Shown here: positions 32,561 to 40,770 of the stretch, piece by piece
Layout: the number at the start of each line of letters is the position of its first letter
How positions within the stretch are numbered: position 1 is the stretch's first letter
IMG/VR virus record: IMGVR_UViG_3300018954_000043
Location: 1-47,849 of that record
Source: a virus
Direction: 5' to 3' (one strand)
DNA: 47,849 nt
The notes under the pieces: model-generated
Seen by the model: only the letters and a program-made list of their open reading frames with translations
Database searches by the model: none
What the model was told of the DNA's origin: nothing
Made by a program: the position numbers and the translations under genes

Positions 32561-33429
32561 CAGCCGGCCCTCCTCTCCGCGTTACGCGCCGTCCACTCTG
32601 GGCAGCGCCGGGTATCGTTGTCGAGAAACAGCCACCCTCGGCCGCTGCACGCGCACGACGCGTCGCACGCTGCGGTATCCCCAGGCGCCGCATCACGGCC
32701 CGCAGGCGAAGCTCGTGTGGGTCCGTCGCGCCACCGCACGACGGCGAGGTCATAGCGACCGTCGCGGCAGCTCCCGAGCCAGCCATCGCCCTTGCCCGTC
32801 GCGGTGGCGTATGCCAGGCGGTCTTCATCCGTGACCGCCGCAGGCGGTGAGCCTCTCTCTCTCTCTTCCGGGACCGGGACGAGCGCGAGCGCGGTGTGAG
32901 AGGGGGTAGGGGGAGAGAGAGAGTTCTGTTCTGTTCTTTCTTTTCTGTTCTGTTCCGCGCGCGCGCGTGAGGGCGCACCCTCCTGCGGCGCGGGTTCTAC
33001 GTCCGCCGCAGGCTCCTGCGGGATGGTCGCACCCTCCTGCGGGATGAGCGCCGGGGCGGGCGGCGCGGTCTCCGATTCGCCCTCGACGGCGGGGTCAAGG
33101 GATTCGAGCCAGCCTATCTCGACGAGGCGCGCGAGGGCGGTCTCGAACACGGAGGGCGGCAGGCGAGAGATACGCGAGAGCGAGCGAGCGTCGTGCGGCT
33201 GGCCGCCGTCCCGACGCAGGACGCCCCGCTCCTCACACTTCGACGCGATCTGAAGGATTGCAAGCCACGCGCCGAGATGCGCGGCGCCTTCCGGGTGGTC
33301 AACCAGCTCCGTGTAGCCGTCGCCGTCCATCCGGTTCGGCACTGGCACCCACGCCATCTCCTTGATTTCGCGTGTGCGGTTATTCTCGAAATGGAGCGAC
33401 CAATTCCTGATACGATAGGTAGGCTTCAC
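32560..33429 (-). CDS. Replisome-organizer-like protein A
   Basis: A 289-aa protein. Residues 1-110 (YRIRNWSLHFENNRTREIKE, LGAWLAILQIASKCEERGVL, LSRISRLPPSVFETALARLV, IGWLE) form the N-terminal domain of phage replication organizers / helicase loaders. A low-complexity Pro/Glu/Ser linker follows; the C terminus has a Cys-rich piece (CDASCACSGRGWLFLDNDTR). Paralogous to the gene at 37496-38398. Confidence 0.75.
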   Translation of the reverse strand: MKPTYRIRNWSLHFENNRTREIKEMAWVPVPNRMDGDGYTELVDHPEGAAHLGAWLAILQIASKCEERGVLRRDGGQPHDARSLSRISRLPPSVFETALARLVEIGWLESLDPAVEGESETAPPAPALIPQEGATIPQEPAADVEPAPQEGAPSRARAEQNRKERTEQNSLSPPTPSHTALALVPVPEERERGSPPAAVTDEDRLAYATATGKGDGWLGSCRDGRYDLAVVRWRDGPTRASPAGRDAAPGDTAACDASCACSGRGWLFLDNDTRRCPEWTARNAERRAG

Positions 33430-33497
33430 AGTACCCTCTGTGGAGTTGATGAGAGGGGCGTTGGTGGATTTCAGCTTCCCGCGCCCCTCTTTCCCTG

Positions 33498-33683
33498 TTA
33501 GGCTGTCACTGCCGCGGCGTAGACTTCACAGACGCGCCTGGTCGCGGCGATCCAGGCGCTAATGATCGCGGCGGGCAGCTCGTCGAAAGACGGCATCTCC
33601 TCGCCGCGGAAGTTTTTGTTGTTGGTGGTAGCGGCATAAGCCGCGTATGCCTCAGCGGCGACTGCGCGCCAGTTGATCTCCAT
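33498..33683 (-). CDS. Small conserved-looking phage protein
   Basis: A 61-aa protein from ATG 33683 (AAGGGG upstream). MEINWRAVAAEAYAAYAATT and FDELPAAIISAWIAATR match a short phage protein type with a W..AA..AY start and a LP...AW middle. Function unknown. Confidence 0.6.
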   Translation of the reverse strand: MEINWRAVAAEAYAAYAATTNNKNFRGEEMPSFDELPAAIISAWIAATRRVCEVYAAAVTA

Positions 33684-33738
33684 GAAAGACCCCTTTGAAT
33701 GAAAATGGCGGGGCGCCCGCACAACGCCCCGCCGCGGC

Positions 33739-35082
33739 TTAGGTTTCGACCGTGGGCGCGTAATCGAGTGCGCCCTTGCCGAACGTCCAGGCGACCGCCT
33801 CGTGCGCCTTCGTGATATTTGGCGGCACGCGCAGGAAATAGTCTTTGAAAGTCCCGTCCGGTTCCGGCGTGGAGTTCGTCACCTGCACTATGACGAGCGG
33901 TTCGTCGCCGGGCAATTCCTTCCGATACAGCGTGCCAAAGCGGTCGCAGTGAACCTGCTTGGCGCCCGCGTCGAACAAGAACCTCTCCTGCCCGTACAAC
34001 TCGATCATCACGCGCCGGACCTCGGCATTCTCTTCGGCCTCTATGCGCGTGACGGTGATTGAGGAGGGCTGCTCGATAACGTCGGCTGGCACGCGGACGC
34101 CGTGGACGGCATAGATTGCCCAGCCGTCGGGGAATGCCACCGCCGGGCCGGTAACACAGTGGAGCCTCCCGCGCTCGTCGCGCTCAAGTACGTGGTGGCG
34201 CTCCGAAACCCAGCAGATGTTGCCGTGAGGCAGGAACCACCCGGCGGCCTTCGCCTGGTCGAAGAGACCGACGAGCTGTTCCGTCTCTGCCGTGAGCCCG
34301 CACGCCTCGCGAAAGAATTCGTAGAACCCGAGCCACTCGGCGTCGTGTTGGCCGTAAGCGCTGTCCCAGACGCTGTCCCCGACGCTGTCCCAGACGCTGG
34401 CCCAGACGCTGTCCCCGACGCTGTCCCAGACGCTGGCCCAGACGCTGGCCCCGACGCTGGCCCCGACGCTGGCCCCGACGCTGTCCCAGACGCTGGCCCC
34501 GACGCTGGCCCCGACGCTGTCCCCGACGCTGTCCCAGACGCTGGCCCCGACGCTGTCCCAGACGCTGGCCCAGACGCTGGCCCCGACGCTGGCCCAGACG
34601 CTGGCCCCGACGCTGTCCCTGACGCTGGCCCAGACGCTGGCCCAGACGCTGGCCCCGACGCTGGCCCCGACGCTGACCCTGACGCTGTCCCTGACGCTGT
34701 CCCCGACGCTGGCCCAGACGCTGTCCCCGACGCTGGCCCCGACGCTGACCCTGACGCTGGCCCAGACGCTGTCCCTGACGCTGTCCCTGACGCTGGCCCA
34801 GACGCTGTCCCCGACGCTGTCGCCGGCAATGCCGGCGACAGCGTCTCCGAACCGCTTATCGAGGATGACGGCGCGAGTCAGCCCCATCGAAAGTGGAGAG
34901 CCGCACCAGACGATTCGGTGCGGCTCCGGCAAGCCGGCCGCCCGGTAGGCGCTGCGGATTGCGGCCTCGGCTCGCGGGCGGTCGGCCGCGGCGGTGCAGA
35001 GGCCGATGGCCGTCCACCGGTCCCTGAACTCCACCAGGCGCCCCCGCTGCTCCGGCGTCAGTGTTGTGATTATCTTCGTCAC
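33739..35082 (-). CDS. Tetrapeptide-repeat protein (DUF6745-like flanks)
   Basis: A 447-aa protein in three parts. Residues 1-87 (LTPEQRGRLVEFRDRWTAIG, RIVWCGSPLS) and 244-447 (YGQHDAEWLGFYEFFREACG, RLHCVTGPAVAFPDGWAIYA, NAEVRRVMIELYG, VQVTNSTPEPDGT) match a family I know as DUF6745, widespread and of unknown function. Between them, residues 88-243 are 39 tetrapeptides [D/A/V]-S-V-[G/W/R]. A solenoid or beta-helix is likely. The DNA is a 12-bp tandem array. The gene is followed in transcription order from the small VTGHAHA gene at 35093, the usual neighbour as far as I recall. Confidence 0.8.
   Translation of the reverse strand: MTKIITTLTPEQRGRLVEFRDRWTAIGLCTAAADRPRAEAAIRSAYRAAGLPEPHRIVWCGSPLSMGLTRAVILDKRFGDAVAGIAGDSVGDSVWASVRDSVRDSVWASVRVSVGASVGDSVWASVGDSVRDSVRVSVGASVGASVWASVWASVRDSVGASVWASVGASVWASVWDSVGASVWDSVGDSVGASVGASVWDSVGASVGASVGASVWASVWDSVGDSVWASVWDSVGDSVWDSAYGQHDAEWLGFYEFFREACGLTAETEQLVGLFDQAKAAGWFLPHGNICWVSERHHVLERDERGRLHCVTGPAVAFPDGWAIYAVHGVRVPADVIEQPSSITVTRIEAEENAEVRRVMIELYGQERFLFDAGAKQVHCDRFGTLYRKELPGDEPLVIVQVTNSTPEPDGTFKDYFLRVPPNITKAHEAVAWTFGKGALDYAPTVET
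34354..34821 (-). repeat. Tandem array, 39 units of 12 bp
   Basis: On the plus strand nearly every unit reads GACGCTG-x-CCC-y, with x one of T/G/A and y one of C/A/T. All other ten positions are constant apart from the array edges. On the coding strand this gives codons yGG, GxC, AGC, GTC: only two bases vary per unit and both change the amino acid. Because stop codons are rare in the unit, long open frames appear on both strands here; they are shadows. Confidence 0.95.
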
Positions 35083-35092
35083 TCAGTACCTC

Positions 35093-35434
35093 CTAGTCCG
35101 CGACGTTGCGAATCTCTTCAGGGCTGTACTCGCGCTGTCGGACGACGCGGTAGGTGCCGGGCGGAACGAGAATCGTCGCGTGCTCCTCGTGGCGCAACGA
35201 GATGCCGTGCTCTGTCACGATGAAGCGCTCGCCCGTCTCCAGCTCGATCTGCTCGACCCCGGGCTCCGCGATGGCGTGCGCGTGGCCTGTCACCTCGCCG
35301 TAGGCGAGCACGACGCGGCCCGCGTCGCGCGGCACCACCTTATGCGGGAGCGCTTTTATGTCTGCCTTGACGCGCTCGACGAGCACGTCGCCCTGCCTGA
35401 ACTGGGTCTGCGGAGCCGTTTTCTTTCTCTTCAT
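35093..35434 (-). CDS. VTGHAHA-type small protein, partner of the repeat protein
   Basis: A 113-aa protein. RQGDVLVERVKADIKALPHK, GRVVLAYGEVTGHAHAIAEP, LRHEEHATILVPPGTYRVVR and QREYSPEEIRNVAD match a small family that I recall next to DUF6745-type genes. Several conserved His (HAHA, HEEH) suggest metal binding. Overall it looks like a small double-psi or cupin-like beta fold. Its gene is 10 bp before the repeat protein, so the two form a unit. Confidence 0.7.
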   Translation of the reverse strand: MKRKKTAPQTQFRQGDVLVERVKADIKALPHKVVPRDAGRVVLAYGEVTGHAHAIAEPGVEQIELETGERFIVTEHGISLRHEEHATILVPPGTYRVVRQREYSPEEIRNVAD

Positions 35435-35475
35435 AATTGGTCCTTTCTGGATTCTCCGTTTAGGAGGTTAGGGAT

Positions 35476-35691
35476 TTACGAAAGCGCCTCCGCCGCCGTG
35501 ACGCGCGGGAGCTGCCGGAGCGGCCCGCGTTGCTCGATTTCCTGCCAGCTATAAAGCTGGTCGCACGTCTGGCAGTAGGCTTGGCGCGGGAGCGGGGTGT
35601 CGTCGGATTCGTCGTGCCCGCGCGGGCACGTCCAGTTGAGCTGGAGCCCTGATGTTTGGAAGTTGAGCCAGTTGATAAATTTCCTAACCAC
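35476..35691 (-). CDS. Small zinc-ribbon-like protein
   Basis: A 71-aa protein with WTCPRGHDESDD and YCQTCDQLYSW, a C..H/C..C ribbon, and a C-terminal helix. Unknown role; one of several zinc miniproteins in the early block. Confidence 0.55.
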   Translation of the reverse strand: MVRKFINWLNFQTSGLQLNWTCPRGHDESDDTPLPRQAYCQTCDQLYSWQEIEQRGPLRQLPRVTAAEALS

Positions 35692-35701
35692 GGTTCACCT
35701 C

Positions 35702-36205
35702 CTAAATTGAAATCAAGGGCGGCTGAAGCTCGGTCGACCTCATGTCGCGCGTCTCGACGACGGCGCCCGAGTCGGCCCGCACGGTCTCGACAACGCGCCT
35801 GTCGTAGCTGCGCCGCTCGAAGACCTGCCTGGCGTTCACCGCCGAGTCGGACCTCACCAGGTAGCCTGCGCCGCCCTTGCTCACCAGGCCGCGGTTGACC
35901 ATGCCGCGGGCTCGCTGCTCGCGCCGGACGGCGAAGCGGTCCGCCTGAGACCGGGGCTGCGCCTCCTGCGCCGGCTCGTTTGCCTCGACCATCGCCGCCT
36001 CCCACGCCCTGAACCTCGCCCGGACGTGCTCGATTGAAGTCTCGTCAGCCGCGTAAGACTCTGCGGCTTGTAGGTATCCTTCTCGGGCCGCGTTGACCTG
36101 CGGGATGATGACGAGGAAGTTGAAGCCGGGCCGCTCGCGGCGGATGCGCTCGACGCCTGCCTTGTGGCCTTTGCGGACCTGTGCGAAGCGTTCCTCGGGC
36201 GTCAC
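35702..36205 (-). CDS. Unknown helical protein after DnaB
   Basis: A 167-aa protein from GTG 36205, which overlaps the dnaB stop and has AGGAGG seven bases upstream. Helical (FAQVRKGHKAGVERIRRERP, EHVRARFRAWEAAMVEANEP), then basic with Arg-rich segments (RFAVRREQRARGMVNRG). Not recognised; close coupling with dnaB suggests a role in replication. Confidence 0.6.
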   Translation of the reverse strand: MTPEERFAQVRKGHKAGVERIRRERPGFNFLVIIPQVNAAREGYLQAAESYAADETSIEHVRARFRAWEAAMVEANEPAQEAQPRSQADRFAVRREQRARGMVNRGLVSKGGAGYLVRSDSAVNARQVFERRSYDRRVVETVRADSGAVVETRDMRSTELQPPLISI

Positions 36206-37545
36206 CAAGCGTCCTCCTCGCGCGCGCCGACCGTCGGGCGGAAGGTGACGAGCGGGCCGTTGAAGACGAGCTCGGCGCGGAAGAGCCCCCCGTCGCGCTG
36301 CTTGGCGCACTTAAGGGTGCGCGAGTAGAACTCCTCGCCCTCCTCGGGCCGGTTGCCGAAAAGGAAGAGCACCACGTCGGCGTCCTGTTCGAGCTCGCCC
36401 GAGTCTCTAAGGTCGGACAGTTCCGGCTCGCGGCCCTGCTTCTCGCAGTCGCGGGAGAGCTGCGACAGGGCGATTACCGGCACGCTCAATTCCATCGCCA
36501 GCGCCTTCAAGCCTCGGGAAACGGCGCCCACGTCGTCGTTGCGACTTCCCCGGCGGGTTTCGCCCTGCACGAGCTGCAGGTAGTCCACGAGGATCACGTC
36601 GGGGCGCGTCTCGGGCGACTTCCACATCTGCCGCGCGTAGTCGCGGACCCGCGCCAGCGTGCGGGCCGTGTCGTCCACCCAGACGGGAAGCTTCGAGAGT
36701 TCGGCCAGGCCCTCGACGCCGCGGCGGTAGTCTCGCTCCCAGACGCCGGGCCGGAACTTCCACCGCTCAATCCCGGTCTCGACGGCGAGCAGGCGCAGGG
36801 TTAACTGCTCGGCGCCCATCTCCAAGCTGAAGCAGAGGGCGCGCCCGCCCTTCCGGGCGACGTTGGCGGCGATGTCGAGCATCAGCGAGCTTTTGCCGAC
36901 CGACGGCCGCGCGGCTATCAGGACGAACTGCTTGGGCAGAAGACCGCCGCCCGTCAGGCGTGAGTCAATCTCGTCGAAACCCGTGGGCACGGCGTCCGAG
37001 ACGCCGCGGTACATCCTTTCGAGGGTCTTCGTGACCTGCGGGGCCAACTCCGCGAGCGAGCGAGGTCGGTGCGTGGCCGCGTCTGCGTTATCGCGGGCGA
37101 GCGCCGAGAACATCTCCTCGGCGCGCCTGAGCACCTCGGCCGGCTCCTCGTCGCCTTCGAGCGCCTCGGTCGTCACACGGTTGGCGGTGCGAACGATCTG
37201 CCGCATCAACGCCTTGCCGCGCACGATGCGGGCGTAAGGCGCGACGTTCATGGCCGGCACGCCGTAGGACAGGCCGGAGACGAACGCCACGCCCCCGACC
37301 TGTTCAAGCAGGCTGTCGTCGCGCAGACTCTCACCGACCGTCACGGCGTCCACGGGGCGGCCCTCCTCCGAGACGGCGCGCGCGGCGCGGCAGACGAGCT
37401 GGTGGGCGCGGACGTAGAAATCCTCGGGCGCGAGCAGGGAGAGGGCCGCCGCAGCCGCCTGCCCGTCGAGCAGCATGGCGCCGAGAATGGCGCGCTCAGC
37501 CTCGGGACTGTGCGGCAGCGGTTGGTCTAGCGTCTGTCGGTCCAT
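36202..37545 (-). CDS. dnaB: Replicative DNA helicase, DnaB family
   Basis: A 447-aa helicase. N-terminal domain (HSPEAERAILGAMLLDGQAA, EDFYVRAHQLVCRAARAV), Walker A ARPSVGKSS at residues 212-220, Walker B DVILVDYLQL at 316-325, then VPVIALSQLSRDCE and SDLRDSGELEQDADVVLFL typical of DnaB/gp41 helicases. Overlaps the loader-like gene by 50 bp. Unwinds phage DNA at the fork. Confidence 0.95.
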   Translation of the reverse strand: MDRQTLDQPLPHSPEAERAILGAMLLDGQAAAAALSLLAPEDFYVRAHQLVCRAARAVSEEGRPVDAVTVGESLRDDSLLEQVGGVAFVSGLSYGVPAMNVAPYARIVRGKALMRQIVRTANRVTTEALEGDEEPAEVLRRAEEMFSALARDNADAATHRPRSLAELAPQVTKTLERMYRGVSDAVPTGFDEIDSRLTGGGLLPKQFVLIAARPSVGKSSLMLDIAANVARKGGRALCFSLEMGAEQLTLRLLAVETGIERWKFRPGVWERDYRRGVEGLAELSKLPVWVDDTARTLARVRDYARQMWKSPETRPDVILVDYLQLVQGETRRGSRNDDVGAVSRGLKALAMELSVPVIALSQLSRDCEKQGREPELSDLRDSGELEQDADVVLFLFGNRPEEGEEFYSRTLKCAKQRDGGLFRAELVFNGPLVTFRPTVGAREEDAW

Positions 37546-38398
37546 GAGATTTCTCCTGGTACTTGCGCCTGAGTTCTTCCTGTGTCGGTTTCGCCGAGGC
37601 TACGGGCTTCGCCCCGGGCGGCGAGGCTCGGCCCTTTCGCTCGACCTGCTCGCGGTACATCCGCAAGACCGTGCCGACGTTTTTGGGCGGGGTGTTGTTG
37701 GCTTTGGCGTCGCGGCAGACGGCGCGCCACACGTCGAGGTCCGCGACGGGCTCGGCCTCGATCTCGGTCGCGGCGAGGACGTGCGGCGGCGAGCCGAAGA
37801 CCTCGGCGAAGATGCGGCAGGGGGGCGACGGGGTTTCGGCGGGCTGCGGCGGCGGGGCGCCGCGGGGCGGGCGCGGGTCGGAACTCTCACCAGAGCGGGG
37901 GGCGGTGCCCCCCGAACCCCCCGGGGCCGTCAGGCCCCCGCGCGCGCCCTCTCGTTCCGTTCCGTTCCCTTCCCTTCTGTTCCCTTCTAGGGCGGATTTT
38001 CCCGGCGCGGCGGGAAGTTCCGGGAGGTGCCGGGAGATTGCAGGAGGCTCCGCCGCCTCGGCCCCGGCCTCGACCTCTTCGAGCCACCCTATCTTCGGCT
38101 CTGTCAACAACTTAAAGGCAGAGTCGAAAATGGCAGCCGGGAACCCCGTCATCACGGAGAGGTCGTCGGAGTCGAGCGGGCCGTCTTCGTCAGCCAGAAC
38201 GCCCCGGGTGGGCATCTTCGAGGCCACCTGGAGGATGAGTGTCCACGCGCAGAAGATTTGGACGCCCTCGGGGTGTTGAGCGACCCGGCGGTAGCCCTTG
38301 CCGTCGTGCTTGTTCGGCAGGGCCACCCACCGGACGCCCTTGACCTTCCGGCTCTCGTGGTTCTCGAAATGCTCTTCCCAGTGTTTTATTCTGAACAC
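37496..38398 (-). CDS. Replisome-organizer-like protein B (helicase-loader candidate)
   Basis: A 300-aa protein with the same N-terminal domain as the protein at 32560-33429 (FRIKHWEEHFENHESRKVKG, FCAWTLILQVASKMPTRGVL, IGWLEE), a Pro/Gly-rich linker, and a C-terminal helical part (DVWRAVCRDAKANNTPPKNV-GTVLRMYREQ) that is missing from the other copy. It directly precedes dnaB with a 50-bp overlap, so it is the better candidate for loading the helicase. Confidence 0.75.
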   Translation of the reverse strand: MFRIKHWEEHFENHESRKVKGVRWVALPNKHDGKGYRRVAQHPEGVQIFCAWTLILQVASKMPTRGVLADEDGPLDSDDLSVMTGFPAAIFDSAFKLLTEPKIGWLEEVEAGAEAAEPPAISRHLPELPAAPGKSALEGNRREGNGTEREGARGGLTAPGGSGGTAPRSGESSDPRPPRGAPPPQPAETPSPPCRIFAEVFGSPPHVLAATEIEAEPVADLDVWRAVCRDAKANNTPPKNVGTVLRMYREQVERKGRASPPGAKPVASAKPTQEELRRKYQEKSHGPTDARPTAAAQSRG

Positions 38399-38429
38399 GG
38401 CTGTTGCCTCTGCCGAAGGTCCGGCTACG

Positions 38430-39125
38430 TTAGAAAGGGATGTCGTCGTCTTCCATCTCGTCGGAGCCGGCGCCCTCGCGCAACCCGAACGAGTCGCCCG
38501 CCGGAGCTGCCACCGCTGCCGCGTAGACGGGTGCCTGGCGCGGCGCGCCCTCGGGGTTGGCGGCGGCCTCGACCGCAGGGATGACGACGCCCGTGATCCG
38601 CTCGTAGAGGAAATCGGTCTGCGCGTCGTAGTTCCATTTGCCCGAGCGGCTCTGCGTCGGCGGCGGGCACTTGCCGGGGTTGTCGCGGGTGTACTTCTGG
38701 CGCACCACCTCGCCGTCCTGACGCATCACGAAGGCCGTCGAGCCTTCTTTGTCTTCCCACACCGAGAACTCGACGGGCTCCGACCAGACGACGTTCTCGG
38801 CGCACTTCATGAAACGATTGGCGGCCTTCGAGTTGAAGGGGAGGTCGAGGACGCAGGCGGTGCCGGCGGCGTTAAGGTAGAGCTTCCAGCCCATGTAGCG
38901 GGCGTCGTAGCGGTCTCCGGTGTCGTACCACTCTATTTTGGTGACGAGAGCCTCGACCGAGCGGTAACGTTTAATGTACTTCGTGATCTGCTCGCCCGAG
39001 CGCGGGTTCGTGACCTCGATGGCCTCGAAGCCGGGCTGGGGTTTTTTCGACTGCTCGACGATGGAGTGGTGCTTGACGGTGAGGAAAACGTTCTGCTCGT
39101 GCGTGTCTTCGACTAAGCCTTTCAT
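38430..39125 (-). CDS. Single-stranded DNA-binding protein-like
   Basis: A 231-aa protein. Beta-rich N-terminal body (VKHHSIVEQSKKPQPGFEAI, YIKRYRSVEALVTKIEWYDT, MGWKLYLNAAGTACVLDLPF), a low-complexity Ala/Pro linker and an acidic tail EMEDDDIPF like the conserved C-terminal tip of SSB proteins. Near dnaB and loader genes. Confidence 0.75.
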   Translation of the reverse strand: MKGLVEDTHEQNVFLTVKHHSIVEQSKKPQPGFEAIEVTNPRSGEQITKYIKRYRSVEALVTKIEWYDTGDRYDARYMGWKLYLNAAGTACVLDLPFNSKAANRFMKCAENVVWSEPVEFSVWEDKEGSTAFVMRQDGEVVRQKYTRDNPGKCPPPTQSRSGKWNYDAQTDFLYERITGVVIPAVEAAANPEGAPRQAPVYAAAVAAPAGDSFGLREGAGSDEMEDDDIPF

Positions 39126-39171
39126 GGTGTGTCCTTTCTGTCGGTTGTTTTGAACTTGGGTTGTTTTGGCT

Positions 39172-39540
39172 TTATGGCCGGTAGTTGTTGACAGCGGCCT
39201 CTGTCTTCAGTAGCCGCGCCTGGGTCTGCACGGCTGAAAGGGAATCGGAAACGGCCGAGAGGCGCGTCTTAATGGCGTCGAGGTGGGCCTCGGCGATGCG
39301 TGCCTCGGTCATCTGAGGTTCGCACAGGACGAGTGCTTCGGCCTTGATGCGGTCCACGGTCCACGACTTGTCGCCCTGATGCTCGCTGGCGGTCCTGAGC
39401 ATGGCTTTGGCGCGCGCGAGGTCGTAGGCGTTCCTTGCTTCTACCACCTTGAGAGCCTGCGTCCGGTATTCATCGCTGCGAGTCATTAACTCTTTGCTGT
39501 GCTCGTCCAGCCGACGGTTGAGTTCGTCCAGCTCGCTCAT
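39172..39540 (-). CDS. Coiled-coil phage protein
   Basis: A 122-aa protein from ATG 39540, with GGGGGG seven bases upstream. Almost wholly helical (SELDELNRRLDEHSKELMTR, ARNAYDLARAKAMLRTASEH), ending in AVNNYRP. Similar small coiled-coil proteins occur beside recombination/SSB genes in other phages; role unknown. Confidence 0.6.
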   Translation of the reverse strand: MSELDELNRRLDEHSKELMTRSDEYRTQALKVVEARNAYDLARAKAMLRTASEHQGDKSWTVDRIKAEALVLCEPQMTEARIAEAHLDAIKTRLSAVSDSLSAVQTQARLLKTEAAVNNYRP

Positions 39541-39542
39541 CC

Positions 39543-39692
39543 TCATCCCCCCAGCAGGTAAGCCGCGAGCCCGACAGGTGCGAGAAGCGCGGCGGCCTCG
39601 ACGGCGTACCAGACCCACAGGCGCTTGCCTTGACGCAGGCGGTCTATCCAGCACTCGGCGCGGTCAATGAGGTCGTCGGTCAGAGTGGTCAC
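39543..39692 (-). CDS. Small one-TM protein
   Basis: Forty-nine residues from GTG 39692 behind GGGAGGTG. Polar N terminus (TTLTDDLIDRAECWIDRLRQ) then one span (VWYAVEAAALLAPVGLAAYL). Stop overlaps the next gene's upstream region (GGATGAGGATG). One of three chained miniproteins. Confidence 0.5.
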   Translation of the reverse strand: MTTLTDDLIDRAECWIDRLRQGKRLWVWYAVEAAALLAPVGLAAYLLGG

Positions 39693-39835
39693 AGCAGCAC
39701 CTCCCTAACGGCGAGCAGGGCGGCCAGGGTGAGGGCGCACCACAGGAGGCGGCCCCGGAAGCGGCGCTTGGCCGACCCCCGAGCGGCACGCCGGAAGTCG
39801 GGCAGGTAAGTAAAGCGGTCCGCGTTGTAGCTCAC
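39689..39835 (-). CDS. Small one-TM protein
   Basis: Forty-eight residues from GTG 39835, overlapping the stop of the Cys-rich gene before it and the start of the one after it by four bases. Basic N terminus (DFRRAARGSAKRRFRGR) then LLWCALTLAALLAV, a single span. Unknown role. Confidence 0.5.
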   Translation of the reverse strand: MSYNADRFTYLPDFRRAARGSAKRRFRGRLLWCALTLAALLAVREVLL

Positions 39836-40014
39836 TTAGTCACCTCCTCAATCCCGAGAAACCTGACCGCCGGCCGCATCTCAATCCGCTCCCTCCGGGG
39901 CGCCCTCCTTCGCCTGAACTCTTCCGTCAGGCAGACGGAGCAGAGGGGCCGCAAGCGTGCCCTGAAGCACTCGCGCAGGGCTTCGTCGGAAATCGGTCTG
40001 CGGCAGTCACACAT
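39832..40014 (-). CDS. Small Cys-rich protein
   Basis: Sixty residues: CDCRRPISDEALRECF and LRPLCSVCLTEEF supply two CxC/CxxC pairs, then an Arg-rich stretch. Overlaps the methyltransferase gene by 8 bp. A zinc-ribbon nucleic-acid binder is likely. Confidence 0.55.
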   Translation of the reverse strand: MCDCRRPISDEALRECFRARLRPLCSVCLTEEFRRRRAPRRERIEMRPAVRFLGIEEVTK

Positions 40015-40690
40015 TAGTCTGTCCCTCGAATAGTGGGGCGGGGGCGGGGTTGCGTAATGGTCCAGGGATGTCTGCCGGGATGCCGGACGCCCGCTTTAAC
40101 CTTGCCTCGCCTATGCGGCAGTAATGCTCGTCCTGCTCTATGCCAATGAAGTTGCGGCCCTCGATGATGCAGGCGACTCCGGTTGTGAAGCTGCCGGCGA
40201 AGGGGTCGACAATCGTGTCGCTGGGGTCGGAAACGAGCCTGACGAGCCAGCGCATCAACTCCAAAGGCTTCTGGCAGGGGTGGTAGGGCGAGTCGCCGTT
40301 GTAGGCCGTGAAGTCCCACGGCTCGGGATTGACGGGCGCAGGCGAGACGATAATCGGCTCCCTCGCTGGCGCGCCGGGGCGCGCGTTCGTTTTGCGGTAG
40401 TAGCAGAGGGCGCGATTCGGCAACGCCTCGGCCACCTCTTCGGCTCGAGAGACGGGCGCGAACAGGGCGAGGCGCTTGGGGTCGCCGACCGTCGCCAGCC
40501 ACTTGAGCGAGAACACGTCCCATGCCGGCTGCTCGTGCTTCGCAAAAAACTCACCCACCTTCTTACCGCCTCCGCGCGCCCAGCCGGTGCCGTAGGGTTG
40601 GTCAGTCACGACAACATGCCCGGTCAGGCCGCGCTCTATCAGCTTCGGCATCTCGGCTTCACACTTGCCGTTGATGACTTCCCAACTCAC
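40007..40690 (-). CDS. Orphan DNA methyltransferase (N6-Ade/N4-Cyt type)
   Basis: A 227-aa methyltransferase of the D12/N4-N6 class. The catalytic motif IV is TDQPYGTGW at residues 29-37 (DPPY changed to DQPY), and motif I is TIVDPFAGSFTTGVAC near 160-174, in the order typical of the beta class. CQKPLELMRWLVRL upstream of motif I supports it. No restriction partner is seen; it may protect phage DNA or mark it. Confidence 0.85.
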   Translation of the reverse strand: MSWEVINGKCEAEMPKLIERGLTGHVVVTDQPYGTGWARGGGKKVGEFFAKHEQPAWDVFSLKWLATVGDPKRLALFAPVSRAEEVAEALPNRALCYYRKTNARPGAPAREPIIVSPAPVNPEPWDFTAYNGDSPYHPCQKPLELMRWLVRLVSDPSDTIVDPFAGSFTTGVACIIEGRNFIGIEQDEHYCRIGEARLKRASGIPADIPGPLRNPAPAPLFEGQTNV

Positions 40691-40770
40691 CCCTCCAACC
40701 TCCCCATAACTTCCTTCATCGTCGCCACCGCCGCCTCACTGGCCCTCTGAGAGCCGCAGGGCGGCCGAAA

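Noticed and set aside
34041-35223. Long open frames on both strands through the 12-bp array (e.g. plus 34102-35223)
   Set aside because: The unit contains no stop in several frames, so open frames arise from the repeat itself; only the minus-strand 33739-35082 frame has meaningful flanking domains.
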